DNA of 64,000 bases from Salinivirga sp035268865 (GTDB lineage Bacteria > Bacteroidota > Bacteroidia > Bacteroidales > Salinivirgaceae), in NCBI RefSeq assembly GCF_035268865.1, contig NZ_DATFKB010000104.1, forward strand, positions 1 to 64,000. Direction: 5' to 3'. Both the position numbers and the translations under genes were made by a program. The stretch's first letter is position 1; every line of letters begins with the position of its first letter. A model generated the notes under the pieces. That model was not told the DNA's origin. It did no database searches and worked only from the letters and a program-made list of their open reading frames with translations. Positions 1-9,369 of the stretch are shown in pieces.

Positions 1-431
1 ATACCTCTGTTAAACGAAGCATACTGGGGAGACATATTGCTATAGTAAAAGCTTTCTGTCATGGCCTGCTCACTCCAGGTCATATCTGCTGCAGGAGCTA
101 AATGTCCGCGGTCATAACCTGATTTATAATAATCCTCATCCCTTGCTGTGCCTGTTGATACATTGGGATCGGGTTTAAAATTATTGGTACGCTCAACAAC
201 CCCATTCAATTCATCGCGTGTGAGCTCATAGGCAACCCAATCGGCCTGTTCGGTTGACTCATTATACTGAAAAGTGTAACCTGAATGCGAAACAACAGAC
301 CTCCCTTCAGCTGCAGCTGGTAGCTCAAGATTCCCTGAGCCGGTGTATCCACAAGCTGTATAGAGCAAGCCTAATACTATTATACCCAGCCAAAACCTTA
401 TTTTAATAATTTGCAATATAAAATATTTCAT
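1..431 (-). CDS. DNA/RNA non-specific endonuclease (NUC1/EndoG family), C-terminus beyond the left edge
   Basis: Only the first 143 codons are present. The N-terminus has a hydrophobic segment (about residues 10-25) ending near LYTAC, a weak lipobox, so the protein is exported and perhaps lipidated. The family signature DRGHLAPAAD lies at residues 107-116, with His110 the expected general base, followed by SNMSPQ, conserved in ββα-metal nucleases. The Mg-binding Asn region would fall outside the window. The role is probably extracellular or periplasmic nucleic-acid degradation. It is divergent from the small membrane-protein gene that starts at 516. The family call is firm; lipidation is uncertain. 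Confidence 0.88.
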   Translation of the reverse strand, partial: MKYFILQIIKIRFWLGIIVLGLLYTACGYTGSGNLELPAAAEGRSVVSHSGYTFQYNESTEQADWVAYELTRDELNGVVERTNNFKPDPNVSTGTARDEDYYKSGYDRGHLAPAADMTWSEQAMTESFYYSNMSPQYASFNRG

Positions 432-515
432 TACTTCTAAATTAATGTTCAAAATAAAAATAAACTAAACATACCGATTTATTGTTATTAGTTAAGCACA
501 TTAAATCGTAAAATT

Positions 516-731
516 ATGAAAAAAAATATGGGTTCAGCAGACCGGATTATCAGAGTGATAATCGCTGCAATTTTAGTGGCTTTATATTTCATGGAAGTCG
601 TAACCGGAACAATCGGAATTATATTGTTAGTAGTCGCAGGTATTTTCCTGATAACCAGCATTACCGGATTCTGTGGACTTTACCCTCTGTTTGGAATTCG
701 TACATGTCCAAAGGAATCTAAAAATGAGTGA
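516..731 (+). CDS. YgaP-like transmembrane domain protein (DUF2892)
   Basis: A 71-residue protein with two hydrophobic helices (about 11-27 and 32-50) and a short tail containing GFCGLYPLFGIRTCP, the usual DUF2892 pattern of paired cysteines and a YxLFGI motif. In other bacteria this module is fused to or placed beside rhodanese sulfurtransferases; a rhodanese is encoded in this window, but 17 kb away. The function here is unknown. The gene ends 25 bp from the end of the convergent histidine kinase gene. Confidence 0.82.
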   Translation: MKKNMGSADRIIRVIIAAILVALYFMEVVTGTIGIILLVVAGIFLITSITGFCGLYPLFGIRTCPKESKNE

Positions 732-755
732 TTAATAACCGACAACTCGCAAAAA

Positions 756-3569
756 TTATGATACATCTGGCATGGGAATTTCTAAATAAATAGTTGTTCC
801 CTTGCCTATTTCACTATCTGCGTATATTCGACCCTGATGGTAACCAACAAACTCCTTACTCACATTGAGACCCAGGCCTGTCCCCATCTCACCGTCGGTA
901 CCGGGTGTAGACGAAACATCTTCAGAGGAGAAAAGATACTGAACTTTTTCTTTATCCATTCCCACGCCATTATCCTGCACCCTTAGTTGCAAGACGTCTC
1001 CTATTTTATCGCAAACAATCCTGACAGTCCCACCCGCATTGGTAAACTTAATTGCATTCGAAATGATATTTCGCAGAATAGTACTCATCATATTCTTATC
1101 AGCATAGGCTTTCTTGCAGGCTTTTATATCCACCAAAAGGCTGACAGACTTTTTCTGAGCAATATCGTTCTGCATGATCAGCACACTATCAAGCAGGCGG
1201 TCGAGATCAATTATCTCAGGATTGAATTTGATGTGACCTGTCTGGGCCCTTGACCAATCGAGCAAATTATTTAACAAGCCAAGCGTATGAATGGCTGAAT
1301 TATGTGTAAGGCTGGCCATTTCTTCAACAGAGGCTATACCATGTTCAAGACTGGTTTCTTTAAGAAGTTCCGTATAACCCATTATTACATTAAAAGAAGA
1401 CTTCAGGTCATGGGCCATTATGGAGATAAATTTATCTTTGGTGGCATTAGATTCTTTAAGCTTCTGGTTCTTTTGTTTCAGATTACTGATGTCAGTAAAT
1501 GTAACCAGCACATGCAAATCATTACTATCACCCAAATCAAATGTATCGGAATGAATTTTCAGCCAGGTGACCCCGTCGGGAAGTCTCACACCCAATATGG
1601 AATTATTTCCAGCGCCTTCAGTTTCCAGAACACTTTTCAGAGGGTACTTATCCAGGGAATAGGGTGCTCCATTTTCATAAACAACCATATTTCGAAAATG
1701 CGCTATGTCCCTTCCGGTCAAAGGATTGATATTTAGAATCCGCTCAGCTGCATCATTTGATGACACAATTTCTCCTTTTTTATTAATCAGCAGCACGCCC
1801 TCTTCCATATTTTGTATCAACTTACGATAGCGTTCTTTACTCTCAAACAGCGCCTTTGCTGCCATTTTTCTATCCTGAATATTTCTTGACACACCCAGGA
1901 TCTCGTGCTCTCCTTTTTTATTAACTCTCACTGATGTGGAGACTTCAATCCAAACCAGGCTACCATCTTTACATGGTTGCTGAAGTTCTTCGGTTGATTC
2001 AATCAATGCCCTGGGATTCTTCTCCAGGGTTTTCAAACCTTCTTCAATGCGCTCCTTCACAAGATCTATGGACTCTGGCGCAAGTGACTCAAAAAGTGTT
2101 TGCGCCATAGCCTCTTCAACTGTATACCCCCTCAGTCGCTCTACCGATGGTGAGATATATGTAAACTTCATCTGTGCAAGATTATAAATCCAAATCACAT
2201 CACTGACATTGGTTGTAATCATCTCATACAGCTCCTGTTGCTCTTGCACCTCTAATTCCAGCTCTTTTCTATCAGAAATATCCCGGACAAAAGTAAACAC
2301 ACGTCTTATATCAGGGTCATGTAAAAAGCTTTGGCCATGGGCTTCCACCCAAATATATCCCTTGGTTTTATGAATATGCCGGTATTCCATCAAATGTGTT
2401 TGGTCCTGATTTTCCAGGGCAATCTTCCAATGCTTCAAAACCTCATCAATATCATCGGGATGAATAACCTCATTGAAAGGCCGTTTTAGTTCTTCCGGGG
2501 TAAAACCTGTAAGCTTCTCCGCCGCAGGGCTAATAAATAATTGATTACCATTCCCGTCAATTTCTACAAATATATCGGTAGACTTATTTACCAGCAGGCG
2601 ATAGCGCGATTCCGATAATTTTAGCGCTTCTTCTGCTTTTTTCCGCATGGTAATATCCTGCAAGAACGCCAATACAGCAGGCTGCCCATAATAATTTATG
2701 ATAGTCCCGTTTACTAAAAGGCATAGATACTCCTGCTTTTGGTTGACAATTCGTATATCAAAACTCTCAATAGTTTTCCCGTTTATAATTTCTTTGTAAC
2801 GTTTTTTGACTATTGGAACATCTTCAGGAACAATCATTGTGTAGAGTGAATCGGAATAGTCATTTTCCGGATAACCTAATATTTCTTGTGTTGCGATGTT
2901 CCCCCATACAATTCGTTCATTTTGTATAACAATTATACCCTCAGTCGTATTATTCAGCACCTTATCATAAAGCTCTTTGTTTCCGCCAATGTGCTTATCC
3001 GCATTGTAGCTGGTCAAATGGGTTTGAATTAATCCCCGAAAACTCTCCATTGCACTTTCTGATAAGCTTAACTGCTTTTCAGAGGTTTTACCTGACAGGC
3101 TTATTAAACCTACCCAAAAAGCATCTTTTTCTGCTACCCTTGCGCTGTATAACAAAACATCTGATTGCTCATTTTCAAACCATTCCACAAGCGTCTGAAA
3201 AGCTTCACACTTCAAACTTCTCAACCCCTCAGCTTTTCTCAGTTCCGGCCTAAAAAAATTTTCCACCACATTATGCCCGAAACAACTTTTACCTTGCAGT
3301 TGATGATGGTTAAAACCATTTGTCATTTTTTGGTCATCTGGTAAAAAAGCTTTATCGATTACAAAACCTTCTTTACTGTTAGAGTGGACAATAATGTATG
3401 CAGCGCTACTGTCAATAGCCTGAAGCATATTGATCATTGATTCGATAGTGGTTAAAGCTTCAGCAGACAAAAAATGATCATGGCCAACAAGAGAATTTAC
3501 ATCCCGGCCAACAGTATTCTTGCCTCTAATTCTTTGCGCAGTTAAATATGTATCTTTTTCTCTAGCCAT
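756..3569 (-). CDS. multi-PAS sensor histidine kinase
   Basis: A 937-residue soluble-looking kinase with no obvious membrane segment. An N-terminal sensor-like region (1-200) is followed by four PAS/PAC units, each ending in the typical 'DITxRKxxE' or 'NIQDRK' linker (near residues 310, 435, 570 and 695). A short coiled linker leads to the HisKA dimerisation domain, where the H-box FISIMAHDLKSS places the phospho-acceptor at His720. The ATPase domain has the N box NIISNAIKFT, G1 DNGVGM and G2 GTGLGL. No receiver domain is fused and no response regulator is adjacent, so it is an orphan kinase; its signal and partner are unknown. Confidence 0.93.
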   Translation of the reverse strand: MAREKDTYLTAQRIRGKNTVGRDVNSLVGHDHFLSAEALTTIESMINMLQAIDSSAAYIIVHSNSKEGFVIDKAFLPDDQKMTNGFNHHQLQGKSCFGHNVVENFFRPELRKAEGLRSLKCEAFQTLVEWFENEQSDVLLYSARVAEKDAFWVGLISLSGKTSEKQLSLSESAMESFRGLIQTHLTSYNADKHIGGNKELYDKVLNNTTEGIIVIQNERIVWGNIATQEILGYPENDYSDSLYTMIVPEDVPIVKKRYKEIINGKTIESFDIRIVNQKQEYLCLLVNGTIINYYGQPAVLAFLQDITMRKKAEEALKLSESRYRLLVNKSTDIFVEIDGNGNQLFISPAAEKLTGFTPEELKRPFNEVIHPDDIDEVLKHWKIALENQDQTHLMEYRHIHKTKGYIWVEAHGQSFLHDPDIRRVFTFVRDISDRKELELEVQEQQELYEMITTNVSDVIWIYNLAQMKFTYISPSVERLRGYTVEEAMAQTLFESLAPESIDLVKERIEEGLKTLEKNPRALIESTEELQQPCKDGSLVWIEVSTSVRVNKKGEHEILGVSRNIQDRKMAAKALFESKERYRKLIQNMEEGVLLINKKGEIVSSNDAAERILNINPLTGRDIAHFRNMVVYENGAPYSLDKYPLKSVLETEGAGNNSILGVRLPDGVTWLKIHSDTFDLGDSNDLHVLVTFTDISNLKQKNQKLKESNATKDKFISIMAHDLKSSFNVIMGYTELLKETSLEHGIASVEEMASLTHNSAIHTLGLLNNLLDWSRAQTGHIKFNPEIIDLDRLLDSVLIMQNDIAQKKSVSLLVDIKACKKAYADKNMMSTILRNIISNAIKFTNAGGTVRIVCDKIGDVLQLRVQDNGVGMDKEKVQYLFSSEDVSSTPGTDGEMGTGLGLNVSKEFVGYHQGRIYADSEIGKGTTIYLEIPMPDVS

Positions 3570-3820
3570 CCAGCAGTGGTAACAATCTCATTGCTTAAGC
3601 CATAAATTACTGGCTTTGTTGTTTGCAATATAAAAAAAAGGAACCAAAAAACATGATATTTTGTTAAATAGAATCACACAGAACTATTTACGGAAAACAA
3701 ATAATCTCTCAAAAACACTACAAAACAGAGACTTATAAAACAAACAAAATTCTAATAAAAATCAAACCTCAAGACAAACAGACCTGGATGCTAATAAACA
3801 ACGATCAAACAAGCGTTGAT

Positions 3821-4903
3821 TTATTCCTGTTCAAGGTTATACTCACTAAGCAATATCCTCCAATCAGTACTTTCGATAACCTTTAGAAGCTCATTGCTTA
3901 TCAACTCTTTTTTATACTCGGGCATTTGCTCGGTAAAACCAAAAGCATAAAGTTGAGGATTATAGCGAATCGGCAATACATCAAAACGGTCAAGTGAATC
4001 TAACCCGGAAATATAAGTAAGCTGTGGAACATCGTGAGATACTGCGTCCACTTCCCCTTTTCCAAGAGCTTTTACACAAGCCTTAAGGCTTTGATAAGGG
4101 TATAACTCTTTAAAAAAACGTTGTTCTAAGAACACCTGCGTAGCAGAGTTATCAATTACCGCAATTCTTTTTTCTTTAAAATCTTTTATTTTATTCTGAT
4201 TCCAGCTAAGTTGATTTACCGTTAGTGAAGATGCAATAGAAGCCGTGAAACCCGAAATAATGATAATGGCAGCAAACATCCATATCAGAGCAATTACTCT
4301 ACCGCCGCTAGTACGTGGCGATTTATCGCCATATCCTACGGTAGTCATTGTAACGGCCGACCACCAAATACCACTCCACAAGCCTTTGATTCCGGGTTTA
4401 AATTCTTCAGGATTTTTGCGATGTTCAAAAATCCAGGCCAGTGTGCCAAAAATAAAAACCACTAGAAACAATGCGCCTATAGCCCTCAAGAAATTCAGTG
4501 AAAAAAATGAACTGATAAATTGCAATCCCTTCTCGAAAGAGCTCACAGAATGCACCATTACCGATGAATTCGAAATATAATAAGGAGCCGAAAAATCCAT
4601 TACTTCACTTCGTATACTATTAATCGTAAGTGGATTTAAAGTCATATCTATTTCGTCTTGCGCCAGGCCTTTAACTACCTCATCAAGCGTCATTTTTTTT
4701 AATTTGTAAGGATATCCGGTCTCCCGCTGAATACCTTCCCATAACCAAATACTGATACCATCCAGTTTGTCGCCGTTTTCAATAATAAATGGGGCTGACG
4801 GGTAATAGCCTATCACCAGCGTATCATTGGATTTATCTGTTGTGGCTGAAACCAAGTTGACACTCGCCAGTATGATTAGAATTGTAGAAATAATTTTCTT
4901 CAT
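3821..4903 (-). CDS. prokaryotic ionotropic glutamate-receptor-like potassium channel (GluR0 type)
   Basis: 360 residues laid out as signal peptide (1-20), first half of a periplasmic amino-acid-binding fold (S1, about 25-125), TM1 (about 138-158), a pore loop with the potassium filter TVGYGD at 188-193, TM2 (about 203-225), then the second half of the binding fold (S2, 235-355). S1 contains PLTINSIRSEVMDFSAPYY; Arg98 matches the arginine that grips the ligand alpha-carboxylate in glutamate receptors. The end of TM2, SGFTASIASSLTV, resembles the eukaryotic SYTANLAAF gate. The architecture is that of Synechocystis GluR0: a ligand-gated channel with a K+-type filter. The ligand is not predictable. 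The gene stands alone, with 250 bp and 97 bp gaps on its sides. Confidence 0.9.
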   Translation of the reverse strand: MKKIISTILIILASVNLVSATTDKSNDTLVIGYYPSAPFIIENGDKLDGISIWLWEGIQRETGYPYKLKKMTLDEVVKGLAQDEIDMTLNPLTINSIRSEVMDFSAPYYISNSSVMVHSVSSFEKGLQFISSFFSLNFLRAIGALFLVVFIFGTLAWIFEHRKNPEEFKPGIKGLWSGIWWSAVTMTTVGYGDKSPRTSGGRVIALIWMFAAIIIISGFTASIASSLTVNQLSWNQNKIKDFKEKRIAVIDNSATQVFLEQRFFKELYPYQSLKACVKALGKGEVDAVSHDVPQLTYISGLDSLDRFDVLPIRYNPQLYAFGFTEQMPEYKKELISNELLKVIESTDWRILLSEYNLEQE

Positions 4904-5000
4904 GACTATTGATTGAGTTATTTATGGATAAAATTGACACAAAAAAACAAATTAACCTGTAAAAATCCTACAAGTTTGCCAATGTTAAGTGTTAGAAAAA

Positions 5001-5279
5001 CTATACCTCAACAATGTAGTTATCCAAAACATTGACCTGCACCTCTTCAGGCCGATCACTCACCAGATCATAATCCATTACTACATTATTTCTAACCCTG
5101 AGATGTGCCACAGGATAAGCCTTTACAGTGACTTCATCGGGCACAGTCTCGTTAGCATAACGGTCTTTTACACGTTTCATATTCTCCACTTCATCTTTAT
5201 GAACCGCATAAACACGATCTTCATCTGTTAGATCCCTGAAAATCGTATAATCATCAGTAGTTCTAAGTTGTTTCCCCAT
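5001..5279 (-). CDS. small conserved-looking hypothetical protein
   Basis: 92 residues, no signal peptide or membrane segment, acidic, with predicted beta-rich composition (TVKAYPVAHLRVRNN, then EEVQVNVLDNYIVEV). I do not recognise a family. It follows the glutamate-receptor-like gene's promoter region on the same strand and is preceded by a 308-bp gap containing the leuS promoter. Codon usage and the start, directly behind an A-rich leader, look genuine, but there is no independent support for its expression. Confidence 0.6.
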   Translation of the reverse strand: MGKQLRTTDDYTIFRDLTDEDRVYAVHKDEVENMKRVKDRYANETVPDEVTVKAYPVAHLRVRNNVVMDYDLVSDRPEEVQVNVLDNYIVEV

Positions 5280-5531
5280 ATCACCAATTTTATTGAAGGG
5301 CAGTTAAACATCTATCTTGTCATAGATACGAAAAATTCAGCAGAAAAACAACAACATCGATTAATCAAAAAGATGACGATAATTAAAAACTACATACCAG
5401 TCCATTGTAAATAAATTAAAACGCCATTAAAGAACCCCGAATATTTTTACAATTCTCCTGTTTTACAATCTACCCCAAATAGAAACCTGTCCTACAATAT
5501 TTTATACTATTGCATTTCACGAAACATCTTC

Positions 5532-5562
5532 TTTGTATATCAAACGAATATTTATAATTTTG
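5532..5562 (+). promoter_or_regulatory. leuS promoter, Bacteroidota -33/-7 type
   Basis: TTTG at 5532-5535 is separated by exactly 19 nt from TAATTTTG at 5555-5562, an exact match to the Bacteroidota consensus TTTG-N19-TAnnTTTG. The expected start site is near 5568, about 20 nt before the leuS ATG. The rest of the 5280-5587 gap shows no gene and no T-box-like leader. Confidence 0.75.
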
Positions 5563-5587
5563 CCGCGTTAAAATTTAATTCAATCAA

Positions 5588-8368
5588 ATGGAATACTCTT
5601 TTAATAAGATAGAGCCTAAATGGCAGGATTACTGGCGTAACCACAACACCTACAAGGTTGAAGTTGACAAAAGTAAACCTAAGTTTTACGTGCTCGATAT
5701 GTTCCCCTATCCATCAGGAGCCGGACTACATGTGGGGCATCCTTTGGGATATATCGCATCTGACATTTATGCCCGCTTTAAAAGGCAAAAAGGATTCAAT
5801 GTATTGCATCCAATGGGCTACGATGCTTATGGTTTGCCGGCAGAACAATATGCCATCCAAACCGGACAACATCCTGCCATCACAACCGAAAACAACATTA
5901 AGCGGTACCGTGAGCAACTTGACAAAATAGGTTTTTCATTTGATTGGAATCGTGAAGTGCGCACCTGTGATCCCGATTATTACAAATGGACACAATGGGC
6001 ATTTATACAAATGTTTCAACATTGGTTCAACGAACAAACCCAAAAAGCTGAACCAATAGAAACACTTATCGCAGAATTTAATGAGTCTGGCAACCACAAA
6101 GTTAAAGCCTCAGCTTCTCCCGTCGATAGTTTTACGGCTGAAAAGTGGAAAGCCATGACTGAAAAGGAGCAGCAAGAAATTTTATTAAGTTACAGAATAG
6201 CCTACCTGGCAGACACCGTGGTAAACTGGTGCCCTGAGCTCGGTACTGTTTTAGCCAACGACGAAGTTAAAGATGGTGTATCGGTACGTGGCGGACATCC
6301 GGTAGTGCAAAAAACCATGCGCCAGTGGTCATTAAGAGTCTCTGCATATGCAGAACGATTATTACAGGGACTGGAAAAAGTTGACTGGAGCGACTCTTTA
6401 AAAGAGATTCAACGCAATTGGATCGGCAAAAGTACGGGTGCAGCAGTAGACTTCAAAATAGATGGGCACGACCATAGTTTGGAAATTTTCACCACCCGCC
6501 CCGATACACTTTACGGAGCAACATTTATGGTATTGGCTCCTGAACACGAATTGGTGCGTGAAATAGCTACTTCAGATAAAAAACAGGAAGTAGAAGATTA
6601 CATAAAATGGGCGCTTAACCGCAATGAACGTGAGCGCATTGCCGATTCAAAAAGCATCACCGGAGTATTCACTGGTGCCTACGGTATTAACCCACTTACG
6701 AATGAAAAAATTCCGATCTGGATCGCTGATTACGTTTTGATGGGATATGGTACAGGAGCCATAATGGCTGTACCGGCACACGACAGCCGCGACTTTGCAT
6801 TTGCCAAACACTTCGGACTATCGATTAAACAGGTTGTGGTAGGCCATAACGACAGTGAATCGGACCCGGCAAACTGGGATGACTCCTATGATGCCAAAGA
6901 GGGTAAACTCATCAATTCAGACATCATCAACGGGCTTGATGTACCTGAAGCAATCACTAAAATAACTGATCACATACAAAGATCCGGAATTGGCAAGAAG
7001 CAAACCAATTACAAACTGCGCGATGCAATTTTCAGCCGCCAGCGCTACTGGGGAGAACCATTCCCGGTGTACTACAAGAACGACATGCCCTATGTACTCG
7101 AAGAAGATAAACTCCCGCTGGAGCTTCCGGAAGTAGACAAATACCTGCCAACAGAAGATGGTCAGCCACCTTTGGGCAGGGCACAAAACTGGACCACAGA
7201 AGAAGGATACCCGCTTGAACTCAATACAATGCCAGGCTTTGCAGGCTCATCGGCTTATTACATCCGTTACATGGACCCACACAACAACGAAGCCCTTGTT
7301 TCGAAAGAAGCAAACAGCTACTGGCAGGATGTAGATTTGTATATCGGCGGAACAGAGCATGCTACAGGCCACCTGATTTATTCACGTTTCTGGAACAAGT
7401 TCCTTTACGACATTGGTATTGTCGAGAAAGAGGAACCTTACAAGAAACTCATCAACCAGGGAATGATTCAGGGACGCTCAAACTTTGTTTATCGCATAAA
7501 AGGCGAAAACAAGTTTGTATCATACAGCCTTCGAAAACAATATGATGTAACACCAATTCACGTAGATGTAAACATTGTGGATAATGATGTGCTTGACGTG
7601 GATGCATTTCGCAAATGGCGACCCGAGTTCAAAGATGCAGAATTCATCCTCGAAGATGGTAAATATGTTTGCGGCTATGCGGTAGAAAAGATGTCGAAAT
7701 CGATGTTTAACGTGGTGAACCCCGACGATATTATCGCCCATTATGGCGCAGACACCCTGCGCCTTTACGAAATGTTCCTTGGACCTGTTGAACAAAGCAA
7801 ACCCTGGGATACAAAAGGTATTGACGGAGTGCATCGCTTCCTGAAAAAATTCTGGCGCCTATATTTTGAAGGAGACAAACTCCTGTTAAACGATGAGGCT
7901 CCAAATGAAAAAGAGCTGAAAATACTGCACAAAACCATTCATAAAATCGAACACGACATAGAGCGGTTTTCTTACAATACGGCCATTAGTGCATTTATGA
8001 TATGTGTAAACGATTTGGCAGACCTAAAGTGTCACAAACGTGCAATACTTGAGCCACTAACCGTTATGCTCAGTCCGTTTGCGCCGCATATAGCTGAAGA
8101 GTTATGGCAAATCAGTGGCCATAACAGTACCATTGTGGATGCTAAGTTTCCCGCATACGATGAGCAATACCTAAAAGAGGACGAAATTGAGTACCCGGTC
8201 TCTTTTAACGGCAAAACCAGGTTTAAACTGAGCTTACCTGCCGACGCCAGCAAAGATGAAATCGAAAAAACAGTACTCGACCACGATAAATCGCAAAAAT
8301 ACCTCGATGGTAAAACACCCAGGAAAGTTATTATTGTGCCCAAAAGAATCATCAATATTGTAGTTTAA
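5588..8368 (+). CDS. leuS: leucyl-tRNA synthetase
   Basis: 926-residue class Ia synthetase that charges tRNA-Leu in the cytoplasm. The HIGH motif appears as HVGH at residues 48-51 within a FPYPSGAGLHVGHPLGY block. The CP1 editing domain carries the threonine-rich TTRPDTLYG from residue 302, which hydrolyses mischarged tRNA. KMSKS is at 701-705. The segment of about 60 residues before KMSKS (roughly 630-695, rich in Asp/Val) and another insert near residues 150-190 are longer than in E. coli LeuRS and resemble lineage inserts in Bacteroidota. The C-terminal anticodon-binding and tail regions are complete. A consensus promoter lies just upstream and a hairpin terminator follows. Confidence 0.98.
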   Translation: MEYSFNKIEPKWQDYWRNHNTYKVEVDKSKPKFYVLDMFPYPSGAGLHVGHPLGYIASDIYARFKRQKGFNVLHPMGYDAYGLPAEQYAIQTGQHPAITTENNIKRYREQLDKIGFSFDWNREVRTCDPDYYKWTQWAFIQMFQHWFNEQTQKAEPIETLIAEFNESGNHKVKASASPVDSFTAEKWKAMTEKEQQEILLSYRIAYLADTVVNWCPELGTVLANDEVKDGVSVRGGHPVVQKTMRQWSLRVSAYAERLLQGLEKVDWSDSLKEIQRNWIGKSTGAAVDFKIDGHDHSLEIFTTRPDTLYGATFMVLAPEHELVREIATSDKKQEVEDYIKWALNRNERERIADSKSITGVFTGAYGINPLTNEKIPIWIADYVLMGYGTGAIMAVPAHDSRDFAFAKHFGLSIKQVVVGHNDSESDPANWDDSYDAKEGKLINSDIINGLDVPEAITKITDHIQRSGIGKKQTNYKLRDAIFSRQRYWGEPFPVYYKNDMPYVLEEDKLPLELPEVDKYLPTEDGQPPLGRAQNWTTEEGYPLELNTMPGFAGSSAYYIRYMDPHNNEALVSKEANSYWQDVDLYIGGTEHATGHLIYSRFWNKFLYDIGIVEKEEPYKKLINQGMIQGRSNFVYRIKGENKFVSYSLRKQYDVTPIHVDVNIVDNDVLDVDAFRKWRPEFKDAEFILEDGKYVCGYAVEKMSKSMFNVVNPDDIIAHYGADTLRLYEMFLGPVEQSKPWDTKGIDGVHRFLKKFWRLYFEGDKLLLNDEAPNEKELKILHKTIHKIEHDIERFSYNTAISAFMICVNDLADLKCHKRAILEPLTVMLSPFAPHIAEELWQISGHNSTIVDAKFPAYDEQYLKEDEIEYPVSFNGKTRFKLSLPADASKDEIEKTVLDHDKSQKYLDGKTPRKVIIVPKRIINIVV

Positions 8369-8383
8369 CATTTCATTTGAAAA

Positions 8384-8430
8384 ACAAAGTCATAAATCAC
8401 TTGTTAATCAGCAAGGTTTTATGACTTTTG
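8384..8430 (+). terminator. probable terminator after leuS
   Basis: An 11-bp perfect stem, AAAGTCATAAA (8386-8396) with TTTATGACTTT (8418-8428), encloses a 21-nt loop. The U-rich side is short, so strength is uncertain. Its position argues that the next gene starts at the ATG at 8452 rather than the in-frame TTG at 8428 inside the hairpin. Confidence 0.6.
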
Positions 8431-8451
8431 CACTATAAAAAAGAGAGCAAT

Positions 8452-9336
8452 ATGTTCAGGGCGTTCCCATTACGAACTACAAAGCAGGATGTATTAAAAG
8501 AAATGCGCAGATGGGTGATCATGACCTTTGGCCTTTTCATTAATGCCTTTGCATGGACTGCATTCCTTATTCCATCCAAGATTATTGGTGGTGGATTGAG
8601 CGGTATTTCCACAATCATCTTTTACATGACAGGGATACCAGTAGGTGTGGTTTATTTAATCATCAACATTCTGCTGGTTTTAATTGCCATCAGAATTCTG
8701 GGAGCAAGTTTTGGTGTAAAAACCATATTTAGTGTACTGGTATTGGGTGGATTTCTTTCGCTTTTGCAAGGACTTATTAAAGAGCCCCTTGTAGATGACA
8801 TTTTTCTTTCGGCAGTACTTGGCGGACTTTTGGCTGGTGCCGGAATCGGAATTGTTTTTAACCAGGGCGGAAGCACTGGTGGAACTGACATTTTTGCCAT
8901 GATTATTAACAAATACCGGAACATTAGCCCCGGCAGACTAATTTTATATTTCGACGTTGTCATTATCTCTTCCAGTTATTTTGTATTCGATTCTGTCGAA
9001 CGTTTGGTTTATGGATTTGTGACAATGGCAATTGTGGCCTGGTCTATAGACATGATTATGGCCGGTAACCGACAATCGACACAAATTTTCATCTTTTCAA
9101 AATATTACGAAGAAATATCAAAAGAACTTAACGAACACATCAACCGTGGCATGACACTACTTGATGCGCAGGGATGGTATTCACGCGAACCCGGCAAAAT
9201 TGTACTGGTTGTGACACGGAAGCATGAAATGCCTCACGTACTCAGAATTATAAAATCCATTGATCCTGATGCCTTTATTTCTGTTGCATCTGTAATGGGA
9301 ACTTATGGCAAAGGATTTGAAAACATACGTGGATAA
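8452..9336 (+). CDS. YitT family membrane protein (DUF161 + DUF2179)
   Basis: 294 residues from the chosen ATG; an upstream in-frame TTG at 8428 would add eight residues but lies in the leuS terminator stem. Five to six transmembrane helices fill the first 200 residues, with the glycine-rich family block GIGIVFNQGGSTGGTDI in the middle. The C-terminal about 80 residues form the soluble DUF2179 domain (QIFIFSKYYEEI through MGTYGKGFENIRG). The family is widespread and its substrate is not established. It is followed after 33 bp by the M23 peptidase gene on the same strand, so the two may be cotranscribed. Confidence 0.9.
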   Translation: MFRAFPLRTTKQDVLKEMRRWVIMTFGLFINAFAWTAFLIPSKIIGGGLSGISTIIFYMTGIPVGVVYLIINILLVLIAIRILGASFGVKTIFSVLVLGGFLSLLQGLIKEPLVDDIFLSAVLGGLLAGAGIGIVFNQGGSTGGTDIFAMIINKYRNISPGRLILYFDVVIISSSYFVFDSVERLVYGFVTMAIVAWSIDMIMAGNRQSTQIFIFSKYYEEISKELNEHINRGMTLLDAQGWYSREPGKIVLVVTRKHEMPHVLRIIKSIDPDAFISVASVMGTYGKGFENIRG

Positions 9337-9369
9337 TAAGCAGTTTCAAGAGGTTCAAAATCAAACTAT

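Noticed and set aside
738..755. CCGACAACT near 739 as a third copy of the palindromic motif
   Set aside because: Only one arm matches; the second arm and the CGTA are missing and it lies between gene ends.
8428..8451. An earlier TTG start for the YitT gene
   Set aside because: The TTG lies in the leuS terminator hairpin; the ATG at 8452 gives the usual family N-terminus.
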